A stretch of 64,000 bases of DNA from Oceaniglobus roseus. Lineage in GTDB: Bacteria; Pseudomonadota; Alphaproteobacteria; Rhodobacterales; Rhodobacteraceae. Shown here one piece after another: positions 43,751 through 52,254 of this stretch. A program made the position numbers and the translations under genes. The DNA is taken from positions 45,740 to 109,739 of the forward strand of contig NZ_PNOS01000010.1 in the NCBI RefSeq assembly GCF_002869745.1, given 5' to 3'. A model generated the notes under the pieces. That model did not search any database. It saw only the letters and a program-made list of their open reading frames with translations, and was not told where the DNA came from. The number at the start of each line of letters is the position of its first letter. The first letter of the stretch is position 1.

Positions 43751-43830
43751 GCCCGGCGTCTACGCCGGGCAGCCCCCGACCGCCCCCCTGGGCGGGGGCT
43801 TCTCCCCCGCCCGCGGACGGGGGCTGCCCT
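43751..43830. repeat. Structured GC-rich element, copy 1
   Basis: A GCCCGGCG/CGCCGGGC hairpin is followed by nested inverted repeats built from AGCCCCCG, CCGCCCCC, GGGCGGGGGC and CGGGGGCT. It lies in the 424-base gap between dctP and dctQ, in which I see no gene. It matches copies at 46948 and 47086. Confidence 0.65.
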
Positions 43831-43972
43831 TTGTGCGAAGTGGGGGCGTCGGAGTTGGCGGGCTTGGTGGCGGAACGCGAGAGGCGCGCGGTCGTCACGG
43901 CGCACCGCATGATGCCTCCGAAGGACTGGCCCCCGGCACAGATCCCGCGGGGCGCTCTGGCGCGTGCGCAGG

Positions 43973-44968
43973 TCACTCCTTGTAGAACAGCTTGACCAGC
44001 TCGTCGTAGTTGCCGTCGCCCTGGGGGCTTTCGGCCATCAGCTCCTTCATCCGGTTCAGCGTGGTCGAACGGGCCGCGTCGATGTAGTTCTTCGCCGCGT
44101 CGCCCTCGAGCGCGATGACCTTCATGCCACCCTCTTCCAGCGCCTTGAAGTCCTCGTCGCGCTTGGCGCGCATCGCCATCACGCTGTCCTTCTCGTGCTG
44201 GATCGCCTGCTCGGTCAGGATCTTGCGGGACTCGTCCGAGAGCGAGTTCCACTTGTCGAGGTTCACGATCACGCCGAGATCGGTGGAGAAGAAGTTGGGC
44301 TCGATCCGGTAGTTCAGGAACTCGTTCCACTTCAGGTCGATCAGGCCGATCTGGGTCCAGCCCGTCGCGTCCACCACGCCGGTCTCGAGCCCGGAATAGA
44401 CGTCGGTCGTCGGCAGGTCGATCACCTGGGCGCCGAGGTAGTCGGTGAAGAAGGCGTTGTAGACGGCGTTGCCGCGCAGCTTCAGGCCCGCGACGTCGAG
44501 GTTGCCCTCGGCGTCGAGCTTGGGCTCGTTCCGGGTCCAGAGGTTGTAGGTCACGCCCGAGTCGAACCAGCCGAGGTATTTCACCCCCATCTTCTCCTGG
44601 TGGATCCGGTCGATCAGGTCGAGGCCGCCGTTCTCCCGCGTCTCGATGGCGGTGAGGTTGGAGGTCACCAGCGCGTCCTTCTCGGGCAGCGCGCCGCCAT
44701 AGAACGAGCCGGGGGTATAGACCATGTCGACGATGCCGTCGCGCACGGCGTCGGCCTGCTGGAACATGCCGATCGCCTCGGGGCCGCCGCGCACCTGGAT
44801 CTCGACCACGCCCTTGCCGGCCTCGTTCACCTTGTCGACGAATTCGAGGAAGCTTTTCGTGTAGATCAGCGTCGCCGGAAAGGCGTGGACCGCCGTCAGC
44901 GTGTCCATGGACCACGCCGGCGCGGCGAGGGTCGTGGCCGCGAGGGCGGCGATCAAGGTCTTGTTCAT
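43973..44968 (-). CDS. dctP: TRAP transporter substrate-binding protein (DctP)
   Basis: A 331-residue periplasmic binding protein with a Sec signal (MNKTLIAALAATTLAAPAWS). The DctP-fold core includes EIQVRGGPEAIGMFQQADAVRDGIVDM and GLETGVVDATGW. The organic-acid-binding Arg typical of these proteins is probably in KLRGNAVYNAF. Its ATG overlaps the LeuD-like stop by four bases, so the transporter and the hydro-lyase are made together. A GGGAG site is present. The ligand is unknown. Confidence 0.88.
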   Translation of the reverse strand: MNKTLIAALAATTLAAPAWSMDTLTAVHAFPATLIYTKSFLEFVDKVNEAGKGVVEIQVRGGPEAIGMFQQADAVRDGIVDMVYTPGSFYGGALPEKDALVTSNLTAIETRENGGLDLIDRIHQEKMGVKYLGWFDSGVTYNLWTRNEPKLDAEGNLDVAGLKLRGNAVYNAFFTDYLGAQVIDLPTTDVYSGLETGVVDATGWTQIGLIDLKWNEFLNYRIEPNFFSTDLGVIVNLDKWNSLSDESRKILTEQAIQHEKDSVMAMRAKRDEDFKALEEGGMKVIALEGDAAKNYIDAARSTTLNRMKELMAESPQGDGNYDELVKLFYKE

Positions 44969-45516
44969 CTGGTGTCTCCCTGGGTTGGTATGCTCCACGG
45001 TATTGTCCCGTGGTATTGCCTGGTGAAGGTTTCGATCTGTTGCAGGCGGCTGAGGGTCAGGTCGATGTCGTCCCAGCCGTTGACCAGCTTGTCGCGGGCG
45101 GCGGGGTCGAGGCGGAAGGGGCGACCGCCCACGGTGCAGGTTTCGAGGTCAACGGTCAGCGTGCCTTCGAGGGACGCGATGTCTTCGGGATCCATCGCGG
45201 CGGGCAGCAGGCCGTTGTTCACCGCGTTGGCCGCGAAGATGTCGCCGAAGGAGGGGGCGAGGACGGCGCGGATGCCGAAATCGGCCAGCGCATAGACCGC
45301 CGCCTCGCGCGAGGAGCCGCAGCCGAAGTTCCGGCCCGCGATCAGGATGGTCGCGCCGTTCAGCGTGTCGCGGTCGGGATGATCGTGCAGAAAGTATTTG
45401 CCATACCCTTCCGACCGCGGGGTGGACATGAAGCGGGCGGGAATCAGCTGGTCGGTATCCACGTTGTCGTACGGGAAGCGCAGGGCGGGGCCTTCGACGC
45501 GGGTCCAGCCGGTCAT
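44965..45516 (-). CDS. Aconitase-family hydro-lyase small subunit (LeuD-like)
   Basis: A 183-residue swivel-domain subunit. Motifs: NVDTDQLIPARFM near residue 18 and GRNFGCGSSREAAVYAL near residue 65, which position the substrate. It overlaps the large-subunit gene (ATGA) and dctP. Sequence alone would give 3-isopropylmalate dehydratase, but the setting with a TRAP transporter and a C-C lyase suggests a catabolic hydratase such as a dialkylmaleate or citraconate type. That is inference. Confidence 0.85.
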   Translation of the reverse strand: MTGWTRVEGPALRFPYDNVDTDQLIPARFMSTPRSEGYGKYFLHDHPDRDTLNGATILIAGRNFGCGSSREAAVYALADFGIRAVLAPSFGDIFAANAVNNGLLPAAMDPEDIASLEGTLTVDLETCTVGGRPFRLDPAARDKLVNGWDDIDLTLSRLQQIETFTRQYHGTIPWSIPTQGDTR

Positions 45517-46880
45517 GTCCTGCCCTCCAGCATCGGGCGCACGTCCGTCAGGGCCCCGGCGACGGCGGCGGCGGCGGCCATGGCGGGGCTCATCAGGTGG
45601 GTACGGGCGCCCTGCCCCTGTCGGCCGCGGAAGTTCCGGTTGGTGGTCGAGGCGCAGCGCTTGCCCGCCTCCACCGTGTCGCCGTTCATCCCGACGCACA
45701 TGGAGCAGCCGGAGGCGGCCCAAGTCAGGCCCGCGTCGGTGAAGATCTGCGCCAGACCCTCCTCCTCGGCCCGCTTCTTGACCGCGGCGGAGCCGGGAGA
45801 GACGAGGCCGGGCACCTTCGCGGTGCGGCCCGAGAGCACCGCGGCGGCGGCGCGCAGGTCCTCGATCCTGCCGTTGGTGCAGGAGCCGATGAAGACCTGA
45901 TCGACCGGCGTTCCTGCCAGCGGCCTGCCGGGGGTCAGGCCCATGTACGCCAGCGCCTCGGCGGTGCGGTCGGTCCTCTCGGGCACGGTGCCGGTGATCG
46001 GCAGGGCGTCCTCGGGCGAGGTGCCCCAGGTGACGAGCGGGGCGATCTCGGCCGCGTCGATGCGGATGTCGCGGCTGAAACGGGCGTCGTCGTCCGAGGC
46101 GAGGGCGCGCCAGTCGTCACAGGCTTGTTCCCATGCCGCGCCTGCGGGGGCGAAGGGGCGGCCTTGGAGATAGGCGAAGGTGGTCTCGTCGGGGGCGACC
46201 ATGCCTGAGCGGGCGCCGCCTTCGATCGAGAGGTTGCAGAGGGTCATACGGGCTTCCATCGACATGGCGCGGACGGCGGATCCCGCGTATTCCACCGCGT
46301 GGCCCTGCGCTCCGCCCGTGCCGAGCCTTGCGATCCAGCCGAGGGCGATGTCCTTCGCCGTGACTCCGGGGGCGAGGTCTCCGTCGACGGTCAGGCGCAT
46401 GACCGGCGGGCGTTTCTGCCAGAGGGTCTGGGTGGCGAGGACATGGGCGACCTCGCTGGCGCCAATGCCGAAGGCGATGGCCCCGAAGGCGCCGTGGGTC
46501 GAGGTGTGGCTGTCGCCGCAGTTGATCGTCAGGCCCGGCAGGGTCAGGCCCTGTTCGGGGCCGATGACGTGGACGATGCCCTGCCGTGGGTCGTCGGGGC
46601 CGAAGCAGCGGATGCCGTGTTTCGCGCAGTTCTCCAGGAGGCCCGAGAGCATGCCGCGGATATTGTCGGGGACGGGGCCGGGGCGGGTCGGGGCGTAGTG
46701 GTCGGTGACGCCGAAGGTGAGGTCCGCGCGTTTGACCGGAAGGTTCCGCTCGGCCAGCTTGCGGAAGGCATGGTGGGAGCCTTCGTGGACGAGGTGCCGG
46801 TCGACGAAGATCAGCGACACGCCGTCGTCGCGGCGCAGGATCTCGTGCCGGTCCCAGACCTTGTCGAAGAGGGTGGTCAT
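45513..46880 (-). CDS. Aconitase-family hydro-lyase large subunit (LeuC-like)
   Basis: A 455-residue subunit that binds the 4Fe-4S cluster through Cys334 (GSCTNGR), Cys392 and Cys395 (GCSMC). It keeps the DRHLVHEGSHHAF and NCGDSHTSTHGAFG active-site motifs of LeuC and VTWGTSPEDALPI in the middle. It has a GGAGG ribosome site before ATG 46880. LeuC proper is about 466-470 residues, so this is slightly short. Context, with GntR upstream and TRAP downstream, argues for a catabolic paralogue rather than leucine synthesis. Confidence 0.85.
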   Translation of the reverse strand: MTTLFDKVWDRHEILRRDDGVSLIFVDRHLVHEGSHHAFRKLAERNLPVKRADLTFGVTDHYAPTRPGPVPDNIRGMLSGLLENCAKHGIRCFGPDDPRQGIVHVIGPEQGLTLPGLTINCGDSHTSTHGAFGAIAFGIGASEVAHVLATQTLWQKRPPVMRLTVDGDLAPGVTAKDIALGWIARLGTGGAQGHAVEYAGSAVRAMSMEARMTLCNLSIEGGARSGMVAPDETTFAYLQGRPFAPAGAAWEQACDDWRALASDDDARFSRDIRIDAAEIAPLVTWGTSPEDALPITGTVPERTDRTAEALAYMGLTPGRPLAGTPVDQVFIGSCTNGRIEDLRAAAAVLSGRTAKVPGLVSPGSAAVKKRAEEEGLAQIFTDAGLTWAASGCSMCVGMNGDTVEAGKRCASTTNRNFRGRQGQGARTHLMSPAMAAAAAVAGALTDVRPMLEGRT

Positions 46881-46947
46881 GGGTCGACCTCCACCCCGGA
46901 CGAAAAGGTCATGGCGGCGGGACGACGTGGAACAGCGGAGATCGCAT

Positions 46948-47027
46948 GCCCGGCGGCAACGCCGGGCAGCCCCCGACCGCCCCCACGGGCGGGGGCTTCT
47001 CCCCCGCCCGCGACCGGGGGCTGCCCT
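46948..47027. repeat. Structured GC-rich element, copy 2
   Basis: Same arrangement as the element at 43751: GCCCGGCGGCAACGCCGGGC hairpin, then nested AGCCCCCGACCG / GGGCGGGGGCT repeats. The flanking TGTGCG-AG-GGG is also shared. It lies between the GntR regulator and the leuC-like gene. Confidence 0.65.
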
Positions 47028-47085
47028 ATGTGCGGAGCGGGCGCCAGCTTTTCGCGAGAGGCGAACCAACGATAAGAGATGTCCC

Positions 47086-47164
47086 GCCCGGCGGCACGCC
47101 GGGCATCGCCCGACCGCCCCCCCGGGCGGGCGATATCGCCCACCCGGCGGCCGGGCGATGCCCT
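47086..47164. repeat. Structured GC-rich element, copy 3
   Basis: A more diverged copy: GCCCGGCGGCACGCCGGGC hairpin, then CATCGCCCGACCG paired with CCGGGCGATG, with GGGCGGGCGATATCGCCC inside. The arms changed together (GCCCCC to TCGCC and back), which keeps the pairing. It fills the rest of the 328-base gap 46881-47208, in which I see no gene. Confidence 0.6.
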
Positions 47165-47208
47165 TTCCGCGATGCTCCACCGCTGCGCCTGCCGGGGGTT
47201 CTGTCGGT

Positions 47209-48012
47209 TCATTCCGCCGCCCTCAGCGGCTTGGCGATCACCGGCTCCCAGTGCCGCGCCTCGCCCTTGCCGACGCGGGCCAGGGACATTTCGAGGCGGA
47301 ACATGTCGGGGCGGTAGAGGGCGGAGAGGTATTCGCCCCCCGCCCCGTCCGCGTCCTGCACCACCCGGGTCAGCGACAGCAGCGCCGAGCCGGTGGCGAC
47401 GCCCAGCGCCTCGGCCACGTCGGGGGCGGCGAGGGCGGCGGTCACGGACTGGTGCGCGCCGCCCAGCCGCACACCGCCGCGTTCGAGCAGGGCGAAGAGC
47501 GGCGTGGTGGCGAGGTCGGCCTCGGAATAGTTATTCGCGATAAGTTCCGGAACATGGGTCGTCAGGTGCGAGAAGGCCACGCCCTCGGCCGAGCGGACGC
47601 GCACGGCGGTCTGGACGCGGGCGCCGGGGGCAAGGCCCAGCCCCTCGGCCACGGGCCGGGGCGCGGGGCCGTAGGAGAAGGACAAGAGCCGCGCCGTGGT
47701 CTGGTGGCCCATGGCGACGATCTGCGGGATCAGCGTGGTCATGTCGGCGGCGATGGGCCCCGGCGCGCCGGGCTGCGCGCGCACCACGGACCCGGAGCCG
47801 CCGCGTTTCTCGATCAGGCCGTCGCGGGCCAGCGCGTCGAGCGCGCGACGCACGGTGACACGCGAGACGCCGTGCTGTTCGGCGAGGCGCTGTTCGCCCG
47901 GCAGCATCGCGCCCTCGGGCAGCAGGCCGCCCGCGATCTCGTCCCGGAGCAGCAGGTAGACCCGGCGGGATTTCCCGCCCTCGGGCATCTGCGGCTGGTC
48001 GTGATCGGCCAT
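47209..48012 (-). CDS. GntR family transcriptional regulator (HutC/UTRA type)
   Basis: A 267-residue regulator with an N-terminal winged helix (about 14-80: YLLLRDEIAGGLLPEGAMLPGEQRLAEQHGVSRVTVRRAL) and a C-terminal UTRA ligand-binding domain. It is divergent from the hydantoinase operon and upstream of the leuC-like/TRAP genes on its own strand, so it is the likely controller of both. Inverted repeats in the 137-base gap are candidate operators. The AGGAGCGAGG ribosome site supports ATG 48012. Confidence 0.87.
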   Translation of the reverse strand: MADHDQPQMPEGGKSRRVYLLLRDEIAGGLLPEGAMLPGEQRLAEQHGVSRVTVRRALDALARDGLIEKRGGSGSVVRAQPGAPGPIAADMTTLIPQIVAMGHQTTARLLSFSYGPAPRPVAEGLGLAPGARVQTAVRVRSAEGVAFSHLTTHVPELIANNYSEADLATTPLFALLERGGVRLGGAHQSVTAALAAPDVAEALGVATGSALLSLTRVVQDADGAGGEYLSALYRPDMFRLEMSLARVGKGEARHWEPVIAKPLRAAE

Positions 48013-48058
48013 GGACCTCGCTCCTGTTGCTTGGCGAAGCATATCCGGCGATTTCCGG

Positions 48059-48100
48059 AAATCAATAATTTATGTTCACCCTGACATCGGTTGTTGATTT
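48059..48100. promoter_or_regulatory. Inverted repeat AAATCAA/TTGATTT
   Basis: Perfect 7-base arms lie 28 bases apart in the AT-rich control region between the GntR regulator and the SnoaL-like gene. The left arm is near the regulator's own start, so it may mark an autoregulatory site. Confidence 0.35.
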
Positions 48101-48116
48101 TTTCTGTCCCCCAAGC

Positions 48117-48134
48117 TGTATTGCAGATAATACA
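48117..48134. promoter_or_regulatory. Candidate GntR operator TGTATT-N6-AATACA
   Basis: A perfect 6-base inverted repeat with a 6-base spacer lies 16 bases upstream of the SnoaL-like ATG. TGTAT/ATACA half-sites are typical of HutC-type GntR regulators, and one is encoded next door. Its position close to the start fits repression of the rightward operon. Confidence 0.55.
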
Positions 48135-48149
48135 AGTGAAGGGAGCGCC

Positions 48150-48524
48150 ATGGATCACGCAGCCCAGGACACGAGCGCCGCGCTCGTCCGCCGCTATCTC
48201 GACGCGATGGAGGCGCGGGACCTCGCCACGGCGAAAGGGTTCCTGGCCGAGGGGTTCACGATGCGCTTCCCCGGCACGGCGCCGATGACGACGCTGGAGG
48301 AACTCGTCGCCTGGTCGAAGCCGCGCTATCGCTTCGTAAGGAAGACTTACGACGGGTTCGACGATGCCAGGGTTGTGGTCTACTGCTACGGCACGCTCTC
48401 GGGCGAATGGCCCGACGGGACGGCGTTCGAGGGCATCCGCTTCATCGACCGGTTCGAGGTGGCGGAGGGCAAGCTGCAACGGCAGGACGTCTGGAACGAC
48501 ATCGCCGAGGTCAGGCCCCAATGA
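48150..48524 (+). CDS. SnoaL-like / nuclear transport factor 2 family protein
   Basis: A 124-residue cone-shaped alpha+beta barrel protein of the NTF2 superfamily: [30 protein letters not shown], then [25 protein letters not shown] near the end. Members are small cyclases, isomerases or ligand-binding partners. A GGGAG ribosome site supports ATG 48150 over one 26 codons upstream. It is the first gene of the rightward operon and overlaps hyuB by four bases, so it probably serves the same pathway, with role unknown. Confidence 0.72.
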   Translation: MDHAAQDTSAALVRRYLDAMEARDLATAKGFLAEGFTMRFPGTAPMTTLEELVAWSKPRYRFVRKTYDGFDDARVVVYCYGTLSGEWPDGTAFEGIRFIDRFEVAEGKLQRQDVWNDIAEVRPQ

Positions 48525-50212
48525 CCGCTGCAAGCGACATCGACCCGATCACCCTGGCCGTGCTGGCCGGGCGGATGGAGCAGATCGCCGACGAGATGGA
48601 CGCGACGCTGTTCCGCGCCGCCTTCAACCCGATCATCGCCGAGGCGCACGATGCCTCGCACGGGCTGTACCATGCCGAGACGGGCGAGACGCTGGTGCAG
48701 GGAAAGTCCGGGCTGCCGATCTTCGTCGGAGTCATGGCCTTCGCGGTGAAGGCGGTGATCGACAAGGCGGCGGCGCAGGGCGGTCCGCGGGACGGCGACG
48801 TGTGGGTGTTCAACGACGCCCATATCGGCGGCACGCACCTGTCGGACATGCGGCTGGTCCGGCCTTATTTCCGGGAGGGTGACCTGTTCTGCTGGCTGGC
48901 CTCGGTGGGGCACTGGCACGATGTGGGCGGCGCGGTGCCGGGGAACTACAACCCCGGCGCGACGGACGCCTTCGCCGAGGCCTTCGTGCTGCCGCCGGTG
49001 CGGCTGGTGCGGGAGGGCGAGTTGCAGCAGGACATCGTGGATATCCTTATGCGGAATACCCGTCTGCCGCAGTCGGCGATGGGCGATCTGAACGGGCAGC
49101 TCGGGGCGCTGGACCTTGGCGTGCGGCGGATGGACGAGTTGCTGGACGGCTATGGCGGCGAGGTGGTGTCGGCCGCCCTGTCCGCGCTTCAGGACCGGGC
49201 CGAGGCGCTGATGCGGGCGGAGGTCTCGGGGCTACCGGACGGGCGGTGGGAGGCCGAGGACTGGCTGGACAACGACGGGATCACCGACGAGGCGCTGCCG
49301 ATCCGGGTGGCGCTGGAGATCGAGGGCGACCGGCTGCGGCTGGACTTCACGGGCACGTCGCCCCGGGTGGCGGGTCCGGTCAACATCGCCCTGCCGACGG
49401 CGGTGGCGACGGCCTATGTGGCGATCAAGCACATCTTCCCCGCCCTGCCCGCGAACTCCGGCGTGATGCGGCCGGTTGAGGTGGTGGTGCCCGAGGGATC
49501 ATTGCTTTCCGCGCCGTTTCCGGCGCCGGTGGGGGGCTATACCGAGACGATCCTGCGGATGATCGACGTGATCTTTGCCGCGGCGGCCCATGCGGCGCCC
49601 GAACGGGTGGTGGCGAATGCCTATGGCACGATCAACGCGCTGTCGATTGCCGGGAAGCGGGACGACGGGTCGCCCTTCGTGATGTTCTCGTTCTACGGTG
49701 GCGGCCACGGCGGATCGGCGGAGAGCGACGGGCTGAACCATGGGAACGCGCCGATCTCGACCGCGACGATCCCGCCGATGGAGATCCTCGAAGCGGCCTA
49801 TCCGGTGGTGTTCCGGCAATGGGCGCTGCGCCCCGACTCGGGCGGCGCCGGGACGCATCGCGGCGGGCTGGGCGCGGTCTACGAGATCGAGCTTCTGGCG
49901 GAGAAGGCCGAAGCGTTCCTGTTCGGCGAGCGGGGGCGGCATGCGCCGATGGGGGCCGCCGGAGGCGGTTCGGCGGCGCTGAACGTCTTCTCCTACGAGC
50001 AGGCGGACGGCTGGCACCATCCGCCGCTGGCCTCGAAGATGCGGGGGATCGCGCTCAGGAAAGGGCAGCGGGTCCGGCTGGAGACGCCGGGGGGCGGCGG
50101 CTATGGGCCCGCGTCCGGGCGCGACCGGGCGGCGGTGGCGCGGGACGTGGCGCAGGGGCTGGTCTCTCCGCAGGCGGCGGCGCGGGATTACGGCTGGGAG
50201 GACGGGCGATGA
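48521..50212 (+). CDS. hyuB: Hydantoinase B/oxoprolinase family subunit (HyuB)
   Basis: A 563-residue subunit of an ATP-dependent cyclic amide hydrolase, homologous to the C-terminal half of 5-oxoprolinase and to caprolactamase and N-methylhydantoinase subunits. Typical N-terminus [37 protein letters not shown] and [13 protein letters not shown] contain family metal and substrate residues. [14 protein letters not shown] and ETPGGGGYG lie near the end. It overlaps hyuA by four bases, ensuring equal synthesis. Ring substrate unknown. Confidence 0.88.
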   Translation: MTAASDIDPITLAVLAGRMEQIADEMDATLFRAAFNPIIAEAHDASHGLYHAETGETLVQGKSGLPIFVGVMAFAVKAVIDKAAAQGGPRDGDVWVFNDAHIGGTHLSDMRLVRPYFREGDLFCWLASVGHWHDVGGAVPGNYNPGATDAFAEAFVLPPVRLVREGELQQDIVDILMRNTRLPQSAMGDLNGQLGALDLGVRRMDELLDGYGGEVVSAALSALQDRAEALMRAEVSGLPDGRWEAEDWLDNDGITDEALPIRVALEIEGDRLRLDFTGTSPRVAGPVNIALPTAVATAYVAIKHIFPALPANSGVMRPVEVVVPEGSLLSAPFPAPVGGYTETILRMIDVIFAAAAHAAPERVVANAYGTINALSIAGKRDDGSPFVMFSFYGGGHGGSAESDGLNHGNAPISTATIPPMEILEAAYPVVFRQWALRPDSGGAGTHRGGLGAVYEIELLAEKAEAFLFGERGRHAPMGAAGGGSAALNVFSYEQADGWHHPPLASKMRGIALRKGQRVRLETPGGGGYGPASGRDRAAVARDVAQGLVSPQAAARDYGWEDGR

Positions 50213-52254
50213 GCGTGCTGGCGGGGGTCGACGTCGGCGGGACGTTCACCGACATCTTCGTGCTGGCCGAGGACGGGACGGCCAGGATCGCCAAGGTGCC
50301 GACAACGCGGCCCGACCAGGCGGGGGGCTTCCTCGCCGGGCTCGGGGTGCACATCCCCGACCTGTCGGACATCGCCGTGGTGGTGCATGGCACGACCGCC
50401 GGGACCAACGCGCTGCTGGAGCGGAAGGGCGCGAAGATCGGGGTCATCACCACCGCAGGTCTGCGCGACGTGCTGGAGATGCGGCGGCGCGACCGGCCGC
50501 GCACCTGGGGGCTGCGGGGGGATTTCACCCCCGTGGCGGACCGGGAGATGCGGCTGGAAGTGCCGGAGCGGACGCTGGCGGACGGCACCGTGATGGTGCC
50601 GGTGGATCTGGACGCCGTGCGCGATGCGGCGGCGCAGTTGCAGGCGGCGGGCTGTGCGGCGGTGGCGGTGCTGTTCGCCCATGCCTATGCCAATCCGGAG
50701 AACGAGCGGCTGGCGGTGGAGGCGGTGCGCGAGGTCTGGGGCAACCCCCATGTCGCCGCGTCTTCGGAGATCCTGCCGGAGATCCGGGAGTTCGAGCGGT
50801 TCTCGACCACGGCGCTGAACGCCTACCTGCAACCCGAGGTGTCGGGGTACCTGGAGCGGCTGGAGACGGCCTTGATCCATGGCGGGTTCGACGGCGAGTT
50901 CATGATCGTGCAGAGCAACGGCGGAGTGATGGACGTGGGCACGGCGCGGCGGCTGCCGGTCAGGACCGCGCTTTCGGGTCCGGCGGCGGGGGTGATCGCG
51001 GCGGGATACATCGCCGAGACGGCGGGGTTCCCGGATGTCATCACCGGCGACGTGGGCGGGACGAGTTTCGACGTGGCGCTGATTGCCGGGGGGCAGTCGA
51101 TGCTGGCGGCGCAGACCTCCATCGACTTCGGCATGGTGATCCGCACGCCGATGATCGAGATCGCGACCATCGGGGCCGGGGGCGGATCCATCGCCTGGGT
51201 CGACAGGGGGGGCCTTCTGAACATCGGACCCGAGAGTGCCGGGTCGGACCCGGGGCCTGTCGCCTATGGGCGGGGGAACGACCGGCCCACGGTGACGGAT
51301 GCCAACGTGGTGCTGGGGCGGATCGACCCCGAGAGCCCCATCGGTGGTCTCGGCGGGATGGACGTGGCGGCCGCGCGGCGGGCCATCGACGCGAATGTGG
51401 GCCGGCCGCTGGGACTTGGCACCGAGGCGGCGGCGGAGGCGATCCTGCGAGTCGCCAATTCGCGCATGGCCGGGGCGATCCGGCTGGTGTCGGTCGAGCG
51501 GGGGTTCGACCCGAAGCGGTTCGCCTTCATGCCGTTCGGCGGCGGCGGTGCGCTCCATGCCGGGGCGATGTTGCGGGAGGCCGGGATCGGGCGGGCTTTG
51601 GTGCCGCGCTATCCCGGCGTGACCTCGGCCATGGGCTGCGTCATCGCCGACATGCGGCAGGACTTCGTGCAGACGGTGAACGCGACCGTGGCCGAGGTGG
51701 ATTGCGCCGCGCTGCAGGGGCTGATGCAGGAGCATGTCGAAGCCGGGATGGCGATGCTGGCCGCCGCGAAATCGCGGTTCGAGGCAGAGGAGGCGGTGTT
51801 CGAGCTGGACATGGCCTATGCCGGGCAGACCCATACGGTTGCGGTGCCGCTGCCGGTCTCCGTCCTCGGCGGCCGCGTCGAGATGCCGACGCGCGAGGGG
51901 ATCGCGGCGGCCTTCGACACCGCCTATCGCGCGGCCTATGGCCGGGTGCTGGAGACGGGGGTGCGCCGGGTCATCAACCTGCGCTCCTCGGTGATCGGGC
52001 GGCGGCCGAAGTTCGACCTGGCGACGCTCGCGCCGACCACCACGGGCGCGCCGGTGGTGAAGGCGACGCGACAGGTGCATTTCGCCGACGCCTGGCACGA
52101 AACGGCGATCTACGACCGCCTGACCCTGCCGGTGGGCAGCGTCATCGCGGGCCCGGCGATCCTGGAACAGCCCGACACGACGATCCTGATCGAACCCTGG
52201 CTGCAAGGCACCGTCGACGCCTTCGGCAACGTCATCCTGGAGGAAAAGCCATGA
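50209..52254 (+). CDS. hyuA: Hydantoinase A/oxoprolinase family subunit (HyuA)
   Basis: A 681-residue ATP-binding subunit with the actin-like fold. It has the phosphate-1 motif GVDVGGTFTDIF at residues 6-17, VVHGTTAGTNALLERKGAKIG, SGPAAGVIAAGY, the second phosphate motif TGDVGGTSFDVALI and PFGGGGALHAG. The subunit phosphorylates the ring carbonyl so that water can open it. It pairs with the HyuB encoded upstream. The pair resembles lactam and hydantoin hydrolases, while acetone carboxylase relatives would need a third subunit not seen here. Confidence 0.9.
   Translation: MSVLAGVDVGGTFTDIFVLAEDGTARIAKVPTTRPDQAGGFLAGLGVHIPDLSDIAVVVHGTTAGTNALLERKGAKIGVITTAGLRDVLEMRRRDRPRTWGLRGDFTPVADREMRLEVPERTLADGTVMVPVDLDAVRDAAAQLQAAGCAAVAVLFAHAYANPENERLAVEAVREVWGNPHVAASSEILPEIREFERFSTTALNAYLQPEVSGYLERLETALIHGGFDGEFMIVQSNGGVMDVGTARRLPVRTALSGPAAGVIAAGYIAETAGFPDVITGDVGGTSFDVALIAGGQSMLAAQTSIDFGMVIRTPMIEIATIGAGGGSIAWVDRGGLLNIGPESAGSDPGPVAYGRGNDRPTVTDANVVLGRIDPESPIGGLGGMDVAAARRAIDANVGRPLGLGTEAAAEAILRVANSRMAGAIRLVSVERGFDPKRFAFMPFGGGGALHAGAMLREAGIGRALVPRYPGVTSAMGCVIADMRQDFVQTVNATVAEVDCAALQGLMQEHVEAGMAMLAAAKSRFEAEEAVFELDMAYAGQTHTVAVPLPVSVLGGRVEMPTREGIAAAFDTAYRAAYGRVLETGVRRVINLRSSVIGRRPKFDLATLAPTTTGAPVVKATRQVHFADAWHETAIYDRLTLPVGSVIAGPAILEQPDTTILIEPWLQGTVDAFGNVILEEKP

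Noticed and set aside
50188..52206. A 672-codon minus-strand frame opposite hyuA
   Set aside because: hyuA shows complete ATPase motifs and operon overlaps; the antisense frame is compositionally biased.
50209..52254. Acetone or acetophenone carboxylase
   Set aside because: These need a third small subunit, and none is encoded beside hyuA and hyuB.
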